Shown piece by piece: positions 51,475 through 60,560 of a stretch of DNA of 64,000 bases. Under the pieces are notes generated by a model. It ran no database searches. It saw only the letters and a list, made by a program, of their open reading frames with translations, and was not told where the DNA came from. Source of the DNA: JAIBJN01 sp963775505 (GTDB taxonomy: Bacteria > Actinomycetota > Thermoleophilia > Gaiellales > Gaiellaceae). Each line of letters opens with the position of its first letter. Position 1 is the stretch's first letter. The position numbers were made by a program, and so were the translations under genes. The stretch covers positions 310,001 through 374,000 of the forward strand of contig CAVZIL010000008.1 of NCBI GenBank assembly GCA_963775505.1, read 5' to 3'.

Positions 51475-52821
51475 GTGGCCAGCCGTGTGCCCGTCTACCG
51501 CGGTCCTTTTCGCAAGCGTGAAGCCGAGCGCCTGCTCTGGCGCGCCGGCTTCGGGCCGAAGCCCGGGGAGGCCGCCAAGGTCGCCAGGAAGGGCCTGAAG
51601 CAGGCGGTCGACGACCTCCTCAACCCGCCGAAGGCGCGTCTGATCGGTCCGACGCCGACCGACGACGGCGGCGCCCCGCTTGCCCCGCGCGACGCCTGGG
51701 GGCACGACCACCTCTGGTGGCTGGACCGCATGGTGCGCTCGAACCAGCAGCTCCCAGAGCGGATGACGCTCATCTGGCACGACTGGTTCGCGACCTCGAA
51801 CGACGGCGTCGGCTCGCAGAAGTTCATGCTCGACCAGAACAAGTTCTTCCGCTCCCACGCGCTCGGCTCCTTCGAGGCGATGCTGGTCGGGATCACGAAG
51901 AACCCGGCCATGCTCATCTGGCTGAACGGGATCCAGAACACGAAGTGGTCGCCGAACGAGAACTACGCGCGCGAGCTGATGGAGCTCTTCACCCTCGGCG
52001 CGAGCCGCGGCTACACCGAGGACGACGTGCGCGAGCAGGCGCGCGCCCTCACGGGCTGGCGCGTCGACTGGGACGACAGCGTCGGGTACGTCAACTTCCG
52101 CTTCGACCCGAGCTGGCACGACGGCGGCGTCAAGACGATCTTCGGAAGGAGCGGCAAGTACAGCTGGCAGGACGCCTGCCGCCTGTGCGTCCAGAACCCG
52201 ATGCACGCGTCCTTCTTCGTCAAGAAGCTCTGGAGCTACTTCATCCCCACGACCCCGTCGGCGTCCACCCAGTCGGCGCTCGTCCGCCTCTACAAGCGCT
52301 CCGACTACAGGGTGAAGCCGGTCGTCGAGGCGATCCTCAAGCATCCGCAGCTCTACACGGGCCCGCGGATGATGAAGCCGCCCATCGTCCAGGTGGCCGG
52401 GATGCACCGCGCGCGCCGCCGCCGTGTCGACACGGAGGCCTGGTCGTGGCTCTCCTCGCTCGACGGCCAGCGTCTCTTCTACCCGCCGAACGTCGCGGGC
52501 TGGGACGACGATCGCTGGCTGGACACATCCAGCTTCCGCGGTCGCTGGATGGATGCGAACTACGTCCTGGAGCCGTACGTGCTCGACACCGACGACTGGG
52601 GCGGGGAGCTGCCGTTCGACGCCGGCAAGCTCGTGGACCGCGCGCTTGTCTTCTGGGGTAACCCGACGACGACCGCATCGACCCGCTCGACCCTGCGCAC
52701 CTTCGCCCAGAACGCGCTCGCCGACGCGGGGTCGAGCTATGAGCGGGACACGTACCCCGTCCTGATCGTCAATGCCCTGCGGATCCTCTTCGCCGTGTCC
52801 CCCGACTACCAGACCTGCTGA
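51475..52821 (+). CDS. DUF1800-domain protein
   Basis: A 448-residue DUF1800 protein. EAERLLWRAGFGPKPGEAAKVARKGLKQAVDDLLNPP opens the domain, then LPERMTLIWHDWFATSNDGVG, WLNGIQNTKWSPNENYARELMELFTLGA, YTEDDVREQARALTGWR, FFVKKLWSYFIP and RLFYPPNVAGWDDDRWLDTS. The family is almost always paired with DUF1501 proteins, as here, but its activity is unknown. GTG 51475 is used because the frame has no conserved sequence before it. No signal peptide is evident. Confidence 0.88.
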   Translation: MASRVPVYRGPFRKREAERLLWRAGFGPKPGEAAKVARKGLKQAVDDLLNPPKARLIGPTPTDDGGAPLAPRDAWGHDHLWWLDRMVRSNQQLPERMTLIWHDWFATSNDGVGSQKFMLDQNKFFRSHALGSFEAMLVGITKNPAMLIWLNGIQNTKWSPNENYARELMELFTLGASRGYTEDDVREQARALTGWRVDWDDSVGYVNFRFDPSWHDGGVKTIFGRSGKYSWQDACRLCVQNPMHASFFVKKLWSYFIPTTPSASTQSALVRLYKRSDYRVKPVVEAILKHPQLYTGPRMMKPPIVQVAGMHRARRRRVDTEAWSWLSSLDGQRLFYPPNVAGWDDDRWLDTSSFRGRWMDANYVLEPYVLDTDDWGGELPFDAGKLVDRALVFWGNPTTTASTRSTLRTFAQNALADAGSSYERDTYPVLIVNALRILFAVSPDYQTC

Positions 52822-52823
52822 TC

Positions 52824-54188
52824 ATGAGCTGCTCCTGCAACGAGTTCTCCCGCGCGGCGATGCTCCGGCGCTCCGTCGCCGAGGCCGGCCGCGGCCTCCC
52901 GACGATCGAGCCGGGCATGCCCATCCCGGCGGGCAGCGGCCTCGACCGGCGTGCCTTCCTCTCCCGCGCGGCAGGGCTCGCCCTGTCCGTCTACGGCGCG
53001 AGCAAGCTGCCCCTCGGCCTCCTCGAGGAGGGCATCGCTCGCGCGCAGGGCGCGCCGCCCGGTCCCGTGCTGCTCTCCGTCTTCCTCGACGGCGGCGCCG
53101 ATTCCCTCTCGATGCTCTTCCCGGCCGGGCACCCGCAGTACGCGACGTTCCGCCCACAGCTCGCGCTGGGATCGGGCGAGGGCCAACCCTTCTCCGAGGA
53201 CACGAGCCTGCGCTGGCACCCGTCGCTGTCCCCGCTGGCCGCGCTCCACGGCGAGGGCAAGGTGACGGTGGTCCCCGCCATCGGCTACACGAACGCCGAC
53301 CAGTCTCACTTCACCTCGCGGCACTACTGGGAGGTCGGCGCGACCGACGCCCACCTCCGCACGGGCTGGCTCGGACGCTACCTCGACGTCGCCGGGGCGC
53401 TCGACAACCCGCTCCAGGGCCTCGCGCTCTCGTACTCGCTGCATCCGTCGCTCGCCTCCGCCAACGTGCCCGTCGCCGCCGTCTCGGCGGTGGACGATTA
53501 CGGCTTCTGGGCCCGCGGCGTCTGGGGCGACGTCGAGCAGCGCATGCTCGAGGCAATCGGGACGTTCCCTCCGGTGCCCGATCCCGCTGCGTCGAAGGTG
53601 GCCGAGGTCAGCCAGCAGGTCGCGACTCTGCGCTCTCAGCTTCTCCCCTTTGCGGACGGCAACTTCGGGACGACGGTTCCCTATCCCGGCGGGGGAGGCT
53701 TTCCGGACCGGCTCGCAGGACTCGCCGCCATGATCGCCGCGGGGCTGCCGCTCCACTGCGTGACCATGAGCGCTCCGGGGATGTACGACACTCACGCCGA
53801 CCAGGAGAACGGCCTCCCGGGCGATCTCGGGCTCACGGCCGACTCCCTCTACGCGTTCCAGCGCGACCTCGAGGCGCGCGGGATCGCCGACCGCGTGCTC
53901 GTGCTCGTCTGGAGCGAGTTCGGCCGCCGGGTCGAGGAGAACGGCTCCGCCGGCACCGACCACGGCGCCGCGGGCATCGGGCTCCTGATCGGCTCCCGCG
54001 TGCGCGGGCAGATGCTCGGGGAGTTCCCGGGCCTGGCCTCGTCCGGACTGGACGGCCAGGGGAACCTGCGCGCGACCTTCGACTACCGCTCTCTCTACTG
54101 CTCGCTGCTCGAGGAGTGGTTCGGCACCGACGCCGCCGTCGTCATTCCGAACGCCGCGAGCTTCCCCCGGGCGACGCTTCTCCAGTGA
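52824..54188 (+). CDS. DUF1501 secreted protein (Tat-type signal)
   Basis: A 454-residue DUF1501 protein, the usual partner of DUF1800. A twin-arginine-like signal appears at LDRRAFLSRAAGLALSVYGAS near residue 40, preceded by a Cys-containing N-terminus. The domain follows with VLLSVFLDGGADSLSMLFP, GYTNADQSHFTSRHYWEVG, GWLGRYLD, LVLVWSEFGRRVEENGSAGTDHGAAG and FDYRSLYCSLLEEWFG. The fold belongs to the alkaline-phosphatase/sulfatase superfamily, and SEFGRR...GTDHG carries the metal-type Asp-His. Two bases after the DUF1800 stop. Reaction unknown. Confidence 0.9.
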   Translation: MSCSCNEFSRAAMLRRSVAEAGRGLPTIEPGMPIPAGSGLDRRAFLSRAAGLALSVYGASKLPLGLLEEGIARAQGAPPGPVLLSVFLDGGADSLSMLFPAGHPQYATFRPQLALGSGEGQPFSEDTSLRWHPSLSPLAALHGEGKVTVVPAIGYTNADQSHFTSRHYWEVGATDAHLRTGWLGRYLDVAGALDNPLQGLALSYSLHPSLASANVPVAAVSAVDDYGFWARGVWGDVEQRMLEAIGTFPPVPDPAASKVAEVSQQVATLRSQLLPFADGNFGTTVPYPGGGGFPDRLAGLAAMIAAGLPLHCVTMSAPGMYDTHADQENGLPGDLGLTADSLYAFQRDLEARGIADRVLVLVWSEFGRRVEENGSAGTDHGAAGIGLLIGSRVRGQMLGEFPGLASSGLDGQGNLRATFDYRSLYCSLLEEWFGTDAAVVIPNAASFPRATLLQ

Positions 54189-54544
54189 GACGCCTCGGGC
54201 TCCTCGCCCTCGCGCTCGTGGCGCTCCTGATCGTGCCGGGGTCGGCCGCCGCCTACCCGACGCGGGTGCAGGCGGTCGCCGACGAGTTCCACCTCATGCT
54301 CTCGCGTGTCTCCGTGCCCCACAAGCGCGTGAAGATCGAGCTCGCCAACTTCGGCGAGGACCCGCACGACCTCAGGCTCCGCCGCATCGGCGGCACGCGC
54401 ACGTACGTGATCCCGGAGACCCTGCCCGGCCAGCAGACGACGAGGACGTTCCGGCTCCGCCCGGGCCGCTATCGCGTCTGGTGCTCGGTCACGGACCACG
54501 AGGCGCAAGGGATGCGGGCAACGCTGCGGGTCCGGCGGGACTAG
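54185..54544 (+). CDS. Secreted cupredoxin-like protein
   Basis: A 119-residue exported protein with signal peptide RRLGLLALALVALLIVPGSAAA. The mature part is a small beta-fold with VKIELANFGEDPHDLRLRR, TLPGQQTTRTFRLRPGRYRVWCSVTDHEAQGMRATLRV. His, Cys, His and Met occur in the order of a type 1 copper site (PHDL, WCSVTDHEAQGM). GTGA overlap with the DUF1501 gene implies one operon, so it may carry electrons or copper for that system. Confidence 0.8.
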   Translation: MRRLGLLALALVALLIVPGSAAAYPTRVQAVADEFHLMLSRVSVPHKRVKIELANFGEDPHDLRLRRIGGTRTYVIPETLPGQQTTRTFRLRPGRYRVWCSVTDHEAQGMRATLRVRRD

Positions 54545-54574
54545 CTCCCGACGACGGAGCCCATAGTCTCGGCG

Positions 54575-55634
54575 TCAGGGGCAGCGCGCCCGGAGGCCGA
54601 TGCGGACGATCACGAACTCCGCGGGCCTGATCGGGGCTATCCCGATCTCGATGACGAGGCGCCCCGAGTCGATGTCGTCCTGCGTCATCGTCGTCCGGTC
54701 GCACCGGACGAAGAAGGCGTCCTCCGGCGTGGTGGCGGGAAAGGCTCCCTGCCGGAAGGCCAACGTGAGGAACGGCCGGATCAGCGCCCGGACCTGCGTC
54801 CACAGGCGCGGCCCGTTGGGCTCGAAGACCACCCATTGCAGGCCCTGCTCGATGCTCTGCTCGAGGTAGGCCGCGAACCGGCGGACGTTGACGTACTTCC
54901 ACTCGGCGTCGGTGTCGGCCCGGGTGCGCGCGCTCCAGAGACGAGTGCCACGGCCGGGCAGACGCCGGATCGGGTTGACCGCGGCCTGGACGAGCGCTTC
55001 CGACGCCGTGTCGTCGAGGTCGACCGAGGGACCGAGCGCGCCTTGCACGAGCTCACCGCCGGGAGAGACCCACACGCCGCGGGATATGTCCGTCCGGGCG
55101 AGAATGCCGGCAACCGCTCCCGCGGCCGGGACGTCCCGCTCTCCCGACGGCCGGCGCACGCGCAGGCCGGGGAATACGAGCGCGGAGCTCCTGCCACCGC
55201 CGAAGGAGCCCGCCCAGCGGGCGACGTTCGCGGCCGTCCGGCCGGCCGGAGGGTCGACGACGTAGAAGGCGCGGCGCTCCTCGGCGAGGAGCGCCGCGGC
55301 GACCGCGAGGGATGTGGCGGCGGGCTGCGGCAGGCGCGCGGTCGCCGGGATCACGAGGATGTTGAACGCCGATGGAGGCGAGGGCGTCGAGCGAGCGCAG
55401 CGGATGCGCCTCGTCGAGGCCGGCGACGTAGGCGCGCTGCCCGCCGTTCTCGAAGAAGAGCCAGACCGCGTCGGCCGTCTCGCCCTCGGCGCTCCCGAAC
55501 ACGCGCCCGAAATCCGCGACCGAGGTGACGAGCACCGGCTCGGCGGGAGGGCCGGCCGGGAGGGAGCCGACGAACGCGGCCACGAACGTCGGCGTCGCCT
55601 CGATTGGGTCGCGCGGACGGCGCGGCCTCGCCAT
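54575..55634 (-). CDS. Orphan contractile tail-sheath-like protein (frameshifted)
   Basis: About 352 residues. The N-terminal part (frame to about 55371) reads RPRDPIEATPTFVAAFVGSLPAGP and TADAVWLFFENGGQRAYVAGLDEA, a sheath N-terminal pattern. The C-terminal part reads WVSPGGELVQGALGPSVDLDDT, VNPIRRLPGRGTRLWSARTRA, WKYVNVRRFAAYLEQSIEQGLQWVVFEPN and the sheath end GRLVIEIGIAPIRPAEFVIVRI. One extra sense-strand G at 55369-55371 explains the shift. It is much shorter than phage sheaths and has no tube, baseplate or spike genes nearby. Its ATG overlaps the deacetylase stop. Confidence 0.8.
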
Positions 55635-56447
55635 CAGGAGAGTGACTGCGCGACGTCGCCCATGCGCTCGAAGCGGGCTCCCGCCTCGAGGCAGTGCTCC
55701 ACGAACGTCCCGAGCATCGCCACCCGGTGCCCCCGGCCGATCACCTGCGGGTGCATCGTCACCGTCAGGATCCCGCCGTCGACGTTCGCGTCCATCCAGT
55801 CGAACTCGGCCTGCCAGATCTCGAGCACGTCGCTCGGCGTCGCACCGCCCTTCCGGTACGGGTCGAAGTTGAACTGGAAGTGCACCCAGTCGTCGAGCTC
55901 GAAGCAGAGCGGCAGCTCCCAGAGGGCCGACTCGCGGCCGCGCTCGAGCGGGACGCCCCGCGCCACCTTGTCGCCGATGCGGGGGTGAAACGGCCGATAG
56001 TCGTCGGTCATGAGGCTCGAGTCGTAGAGGAACCCGTGCTCCTCGACGAGGGCGAGCGTCGACTCGGAGAGGTCGGCGGAGGGAGCGCGGAAGCCGAGCG
56101 GCGTGACGCCGATCCGCTCGAGCACCGACCAGGCGCGCTCCATGTCGGCCCGCTCCTCGTCCTCGGTCTGCAGGCTGGGGTCGACGTGAGCGTAGGAGTG
56201 GTGCGCGACCTCGTGACCTGCCTCGAGGATCGAGGCGGTCTCCGCGGGGAACGACTCGACGGTGTGGCCGGGGACGAAGAAGGTGGCGCGCAGCTCGCGC
56301 TCCTCGAGGAAGCGGAGGAGGCGCGGGACGCCCACGCGGGCGCCGTACTCGCCCCGGTTGAGCATCGCGGGCGTGACGCGGTCGTAGGCGAGCCAGACCG
56401 AGAGCGCGTCGAAGTCGAAGCTCAGGCAGACGCGTGCTGCGCGGCAC
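55634..56447 (-). CDS. Polysaccharide deacetylase (NodB-type)
   Basis: A carbohydrate esterase family 4-like deacetylase of about 270 residues. Motif 1 FDFDALSVWLA (catalytic Asp) is near the start, then RATFFVPGHTVESFPAE, motif 2 HEVAHHSYAHVDPS (metal His-x-x-x-His), GFRAPSADLS (motif 3) and LTVTMHPQVIGRGH (motif 5). The start is uncertain: no ATG/GTG lies in frame just before motif 1, while a GTG in another frame at 56447 reads PRSTR into it if one base is removed. It is the upstream partner of the sheath-like gene. Confidence 0.85.
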
Positions 56448-56470
56448 GCGGGGGAGCCTACAATCAGAGG

Positions 56471-56758
56471 ATGGAAGACCCGGCCCCGCTCACGATCACG
56501 CTCGAGCCGCTCGACGACCACCTGATCGTCGAGCCGGTCGACGAGGACGTCGAGACGCGCACGGGCCTGATCATCCCGCAGAGCGCCGAGGCCGGCTGCC
56601 GCACGGGCATCGTCACCGCCGTGGGGGCCGAGGCGCTAGGCGTCGATCCCGGCGACAAGGTGCTTTTCCCCAAGGACGCCGGCTACGACGTCAGGCTGGG
56701 CGGGGTGGCCTGCAAGGTGCTGAACCGACGCGAGCTCATCGCCCGCGTCCACGACTGA
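56471..56758 (+). CDS. GroES-like co-chaperonin
   Basis: A 95-residue Cpn10-fold protein. LEPLDDHLIVEPVDEDVETRTGLIIPQSAEAGCRTGIVTAVG holds the mobile-loop region, and GDKVLFPKDAGYDVRLGGVACKVLNRRELIARV the C-terminal strands. A complete GroES would begin MKIRPLHDRVLV; this one has an N-terminal extension (EDPAPLTITLEP). No groEL is nearby, so it may be a paralogue with a separate role. Its end overlaps the convergent lipoprotein gene by 23 bases. Confidence 0.85.
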   Translation: MEDPAPLTITLEPLDDHLIVEPVDEDVETRTGLIIPQSAEAGCRTGIVTAVGAEALGVDPGDKVLFPKDAGYDVRLGGVACKVLNRRELIARVHD

Positions 56759-57407
56759 TCAGTCGTCCGCCTCTGACGTCGACGACGATCCGCGGGGGCC
56801 CGAAGAGGCGCAGCACGCGGAAGGGCGCCCGCTCGTCCAGGCCGGCGACCCAGGTCAGGACAGCCTCGAAGTCGCCGGTGCGCACGACCTCCTCGATCAC
56901 CTCGGTGCCCGCGCTCGAGCCGTCGATCCGCGTCGGGCCGGTGTAGACCTCGCCGAGGTCACCCGCGAGGTCGAAGCCGGACGCCGGCTCCAGGCGGATC
57001 GAGAGGAAGGCCTCGCCGTCCACCTCGACCTCGTTCCCGGACGCGTCCTCGACGATCGGCGGCCGCACGAAGCGCACCCGGTAGCCCGGGCGTCCTCCCG
57101 GCAGGAACTCGAAGACGATGCGGTCGTAGCCCTCGTGCCGCCCCAGGCGGACGTCCGTGAGGAGCGCGAGCCGGGTGGAAAGGGTCTCGCCCTGCGCGGG
57201 GGCCGTCGAAAACGGCGGGCCGGGCGGCTCCGGAGCGGTCGTCGTCGTCGTGGGAGCCGTGGTCGCGGCCGGCTCCGTAGTCGTGACCTCGACCGTCGTG
57301 ACGACGGTCGTGACGCCCGCCTCGGTCGTCTCGTCGTCGCCGCCGCCACAGGCGGTGAGGGAGAGGACGACGAGACCCAGTGCTAGCGAGGCGCGAGCGA
57401 CGGTCAT
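56736..57407 (-). CDS. AMIN-like domain lipoprotein
   Basis: A 223-residue predicted lipoprotein. The signal ends with the lipobox LTAC near residue 20, followed by a Thr/Pro-rich linker (VTTVVTTVEVTTTEPAATT). The C-terminal 140 residues form a beta domain resembling AMIN-type regions, with VRLGRHEGYDRIVFEFLPG, GYRVRFVRPPIVEDASG and RVLRLFGPPRIVVDVR. Envelope anchoring is likely; a peptidoglycan or surface partner is inferred from AMIN analogy only. It overlaps the convergent GroES-like gene at the 3' end. Confidence 0.8.
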   Translation of the reverse strand: MTVARASLALGLVVLSLTACGGGDDETTEAGVTTVVTTVEVTTTEPAATTAPTTTTTAPEPPGPPFSTAPAQGETLSTRLALLTDVRLGRHEGYDRIVFEFLPGGRPGYRVRFVRPPIVEDASGNEVEVDGEAFLSIRLEPASGFDLAGDLGEVYTGPTRIDGSSAGTEVIEEVVRTGDFEAVLTWVAGLDERAPFRVLRLFGPPRIVVDVRGGRLISRGRGR

Positions 57408-57491
57408 GCCTTCGAAGTGTTCCTTGGCGCCGGCACCGGCGCGTCGGGGTGAACGCTTACCCGCCGTGCGGCGTTCTGCGGACGCGGCCCG

Positions 57492-57827
57492 CTACCCCCA
57501 GCCGAGCTCGGAGAGCCGGTCCTCGTCGATCCCGAAGTGGTGGGCGATCTCGTGGACGACCGTGATGCGGATCTCCTCCTCCAGCACCTCCGGGTCGTCG
57601 CCGAACTCCTCCTCGAGCGGGATCCGGTAGATGGCGATCTTGTCCGGGAGGACGCCGGCGTAGCTCTCGACGCCGCGCTCGGTGAGCGGGATGCCGAGGT
57701 AGAGGCCGAAGAGGTCCGGGTCCTCGCGGTTCTCGTCCTCGACGACGATCTCCACGTTGGACATGCCCTGCCGGAGCTCGGCGGGCAGCGACTCCAGGGC
57801 TGCGCGGACGTGATCCTCGAAGGTCAC
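57492..57827 (-). CDS. Small zincin-type metallopeptidase family protein
   Basis: A 111-residue protein of the DUF/metallopeptidase family known for a conserved HExxH in small actinobacterial proteins (PF06262 type). FEDHVRAALESLPAELRQGMSNVEIVVED opens it, LYLGIPLTERGVESYAGVLPDKIAIYRIPLEEEF follows, and ITVVHEIAHHFGIDEDRLSELGWG ends with the zinc motif. Partner or substrate unknown. It is separated by four bases from the rhomboid gene, whose product may act on the same substrates. Confidence 0.85.
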   Translation of the reverse strand: MTFEDHVRAALESLPAELRQGMSNVEIVVEDENREDPDLFGLYLGIPLTERGVESYAGVLPDKIAIYRIPLEEEFGDDPEVLEEEIRITVVHEIAHHFGIDEDRLSELGWG

Positions 57828-57831
57828 GGCG

Positions 57832-58530
57832 TCAGTACCCGGCCCGTGGACGGCGTCTTCCGGCGGCGAAGGGGCGCACGGCGAGGAGGCCGAAGAGAAA
57901 GCCGCCCAGGTGAGCGAAGTACGCGACGCCGCCCCCTTCGCTCGGGCTCACGAAGGAGAGCCCGCCGACGACGAGCTGCATGAGGAAGTAGATCCCGAGG
58001 AAGACGACCGCCGGGATCTCGAAGAGGAAGAAGGGGAAGACGAACGTGAGCACGCGCCCGTGCGGGTGGAGGACGAAATACGCGCCGAGGACGGCCGAGA
58101 TCGCGCCGCTCGCCCCGACGTTCGGCAACGCCGCGTCCCCGGTCGAGCCCCAGCCGAGCGTCACGACCGTCTGCGTGGCCAGTGCGGCGACGCCGCCGAG
58201 GAGATAGAAGACGAGGAACCTCGGCCGGCCGAGCGCGTCCTCGACGTTGTTCCCGAAGATCCAGAGGAAGAGCATGTTTCCGAGCAGGTGGCCCCAGCCC
58301 GCGTGCAGGAACATCGAGGTGCCGAGGGTGATCGGCCAGCCCACGCCGATCCGCGGGCAGCTCGTGTCCACCTCGCACGGACGGAACGCGAGGTCGTCGA
58401 GCGAGGACGCGAAGCCGGCTCCCTGGCCCGCGTCCTGGTAGAGGACGAAGGCGAGGACGTTGGCGGCGATCAGGCCGACCGTGACGACGGGAAACCGCCG
58501 CGTGGGGAGGTTGTCCCGGAGCGGGAGCAC
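57832..58530 (-). CDS. Rhomboid intramembrane serine protease
   Basis: A 232-residue six- or seven-helix rhomboid. The conserved WGHLLGNMLFLWIFGNNVEDALG hairpin is near residue 78, the catalytic Ser in NVGASGAISAVLGAYF near 138 and the His in AYFAHLGGFLFGLLA near 207. It cleaves transmembrane segments of membrane proteins. The start is GTG. It lies on the same strand as the small metallopeptidase and argF, with a gap of nine bases from argF. Confidence 0.92.
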   Translation of the reverse strand: MLPLRDNLPTRRFPVVTVGLIAANVLAFVLYQDAGQGAGFASSLDDLAFRPCEVDTSCPRIGVGWPITLGTSMFLHAGWGHLLGNMLFLWIFGNNVEDALGRPRFLVFYLLGGVAALATQTVVTLGWGSTGDAALPNVGASGAISAVLGAYFVLHPHGRVLTFVFPFFLFEIPAVVFLGIYFLMQLVVGGLSFVSPSEGGGVAYFAHLGGFLFGLLAVRPFAAGRRRPRAGY

Positions 58531-58539
58531 CCATCTGTC

Positions 58540-59478
58540 CTACCTGATGACGAGCGCCATCAGCGCCTTCTGGGCGTGGAGGCGGTTCTCCGCCTGGTCC
58601 CAGACGGCCGAGCGCTCGCCGTAGAGCACGTCCTCCGTGATCTCCTCGCCGTAGTGGGCGGGCAGGCAGTGGAGGACGATCGCCCGCTCGCTGGCGAGGC
58701 CGAGGAGGTCGGCGTCGATCCCGTAGCCGGCCAGGTCGGCGAGGCGCTGCTCGCGCTCCTCCTCCTGCCCCATGCTCGTCCAGACGTCCGTGTAGAGGAC
58801 GTCGGCGCCGGTCGCGGCCTCGCGGGCGTCGTTCGTCAGCTCGACTGCGGTCTCGTTCGCTTCGGCAGCGGCGCGCGCCCAGCCGACGACCTCCTCGGAG
58901 GGCTCGTAGCCTTCCGGCGTCGCGGCGACGAAGTCCATGCCGAGCTTCGCGCAGGCGACCATCAGCGAGTGGCAGACGTTGTTGCCGTCTCCGAGGTAGG
59001 CGACGCGGACGCCCTCGAAGCCGCCGAGCCGCTCGCGGATGGTCATCACGTCCGCGAGCGCCTGGCAGGGGTGGAAGTCGTCGGTGAGGCCGTTGATGAC
59101 CGGGATGTCGGCGTGCTCGGCGAGCTCGTCGACGTCGGCCTGCGCGAAGGTCCGGATCATGATCCCGTCGAGGTAGCGCGAGAGGACGACGGCCGTGTCC
59201 TTGATCGTCTCCCCGCGGCCGAGCTGGAGGTCGCCGGCGGCCAGGTAAAAGCCCGTTCCTCCGAGCTGCGAGATGCCGACCTCGAAGCTCACGCGCGTCC
59301 GGGTGGACGGCTTCTGGAAGATCATCCCCAGGCCGCGGCCCTCGAGCAGGAGATGGGGGACGCGCTCGCGCTGGCGGGCCTTGAGGCGGTCGGCGTGGTC
59401 GAGGACGAGCGTGAGCTCGTCCGGAGCCCAGTCGTTCACGCGCAGGAAGTCGCGGCCCTTCAGGTGCGCGGGAATCAC
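58540..59478 (-). CDS. argF: Ornithine carbamoyltransferase
   Basis: A 312-residue transcarbamoylase that joins carbamoyl phosphate to ornithine (or the reverse, catabolic reaction). The carbamoyl-phosphate loop is IFQKPSTRTRVSFEVG near residue 53. RTFAQADVDELAEHADIPVINGLTDDFHPCQALADVMTI is near 110, YLGDGNNVCHSLMVACA near 150, TDVWTSMGQEEE near 228 and the active Cys in VLHCLPAHYGEEI near 262. Adjacent carbamate kinase suggests a catabolic ATP-forming role, though anabolic use cannot be excluded. GTG start. Confidence 0.93.
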   Translation of the reverse strand: MIPAHLKGRDFLRVNDWAPDELTLVLDHADRLKARQRERVPHLLLEGRGLGMIFQKPSTRTRVSFEVGISQLGGTGFYLAAGDLQLGRGETIKDTAVVLSRYLDGIMIRTFAQADVDELAEHADIPVINGLTDDFHPCQALADVMTIRERLGGFEGVRVAYLGDGNNVCHSLMVACAKLGMDFVAATPEGYEPSEEVVGWARAAAEANETAVELTNDAREAATGADVLYTDVWTSMGQEEEREQRLADLAGYGIDADLLGLASERAIVLHCLPAHYGEEITEDVLYGERSAVWDQAENRLHAQKALMALVIR

Positions 59479-59488
59479 GCCGGCAATC

Positions 59489-60394
59489 CTATGCGGCGAC
59501 GACCCGCGTGCCGCTGCCGCCGGTTCGCACGGCTTCCGCGCTTGTGATCAGCGTCTCGCCGCCCGTCTGCGTGACGAAGTTGAATGCCGCCTCGACCTTC
59601 GGCCGCATGCTGCCGGCGGGGAGGTCCTCGACGAAGTCGGCGTCGCGCGCGGCGCTGAGGATGTCGATCGGCATGCCGTCGCCCCCGTCAGCCCCGAAGT
59701 TCCGGTAGACGCCGGGCACCTCCGTGAGGATCACGAGCCGCTCCGCGCCGAGGCCGACGGCCAGGAGCGCCGAGGCGTGGTCCTTGTCGATCACCGCGTC
59801 GATGCCGTCGAAGGCGTGGTCGCGCCGGACGACCGGGATCCCGCCGCCGCCGACCGCCACGACGAGTTGCCCGGTTCCCAGGAGCGTTCGCACGGCGTCG
59901 AGCTCGACCACCTCGAGCGGCCTGGGCGAAGGCACGACGCGGCGCCAGCCCCGGCCGGGCTCCTCCTTCAGCGTCCAGCCGCGCTCCAGCTCGAGCTCTT
60001 GGGCGCTCGCGCTGTCGTAGTGGGGGCCGATCGGCTTCGTCGGGCTCTCGAAGGCGGGGTCCTCGGGATCGACGGCGACGTGGGTGACCACGACCGCCAC
60101 CGGCCTCCCCACGACCGGGAGGAGCTCCGCCGCCGCGAGCGTGCCGATCTCGGCCTGGGTCTGGGCGACGGCGACCCAGAGCGGAAGCGGGGGCGCCTCG
60201 GCCGCGGCGAGCTCCTGGCGCAGGAGCTCGTTGCCGACCTGCGGGCCGTTCCCGTGGGTGACGACGACCTCGCCCTCGAGCAGCGGCGCCACGGCCGCGA
60301 AGGTGGCGGCGAGGTTGGCGCGGTGCTCGGCCGCGGTTCCGCGCTCCCCCGGCCCGAGGAGCGCGTTTCCGCCCAGGGCGAGGACGGTCAGCAT
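59489..60394 (-). CDS. arcC: Carbamate kinase
   Basis: A 301-residue amino-acid-kinase fold enzyme making ATP and carbamate from carbamoyl phosphate and ADP. VLALGGNALLGPGERGT at the N-terminus, VVTHGNGPQVGNELLRQE near 45, RRVVPSPRPLEVVELDAVRTLL near 150, VAVGGGGIPVVR near 178, DKDHASALLAVGLGAERLVILTEVPGVYRNFG near 200 and FVTQTGGETLITSAE near 275. Ten bases from argF on the same strand; the pair is the end of the arginine or purine-type carbamoyl pathway. Confidence 0.94.
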   Translation of the reverse strand: MLTVLALGGNALLGPGERGTAAEHRANLAATFAAVAPLLEGEVVVTHGNGPQVGNELLRQELAAAEAPPLPLWVAVAQTQAEIGTLAAAELLPVVGRPVAVVVTHVAVDPEDPAFESPTKPIGPHYDSASAQELELERGWTLKEEPGRGWRRVVPSPRPLEVVELDAVRTLLGTGQLVVAVGGGGIPVVRRDHAFDGIDAVIDKDHASALLAVGLGAERLVILTEVPGVYRNFGADGGDGMPIDILSAARDADFVEDLPAGSMRPKVEAAFNFVTQTGGETLITSAEAVRTGGSGTRVVAA

Positions 60395-60560
60395 GTCGCC
60401 GACTCCGACGAGCCCTTGTGTTTCACGAGCACGAGCATGGACAGGTCCTTCTCAGTACCGGGCAGGCGCCCACTTCGGGGCGGCACGGCGGCCTTCCTCC
60501 ATGTGCGTGTGGATCACAAGCCCGCGGCTCGAGGGGATGAATGCCGCGCGGGGCGTCCCG

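Noticed and set aside
54575..55634. Prophage remnant
   Set aside because: Only a sheath-like gene is present; no tube, baseplate, capsid, terminase or integrase genes appear in the flanks.
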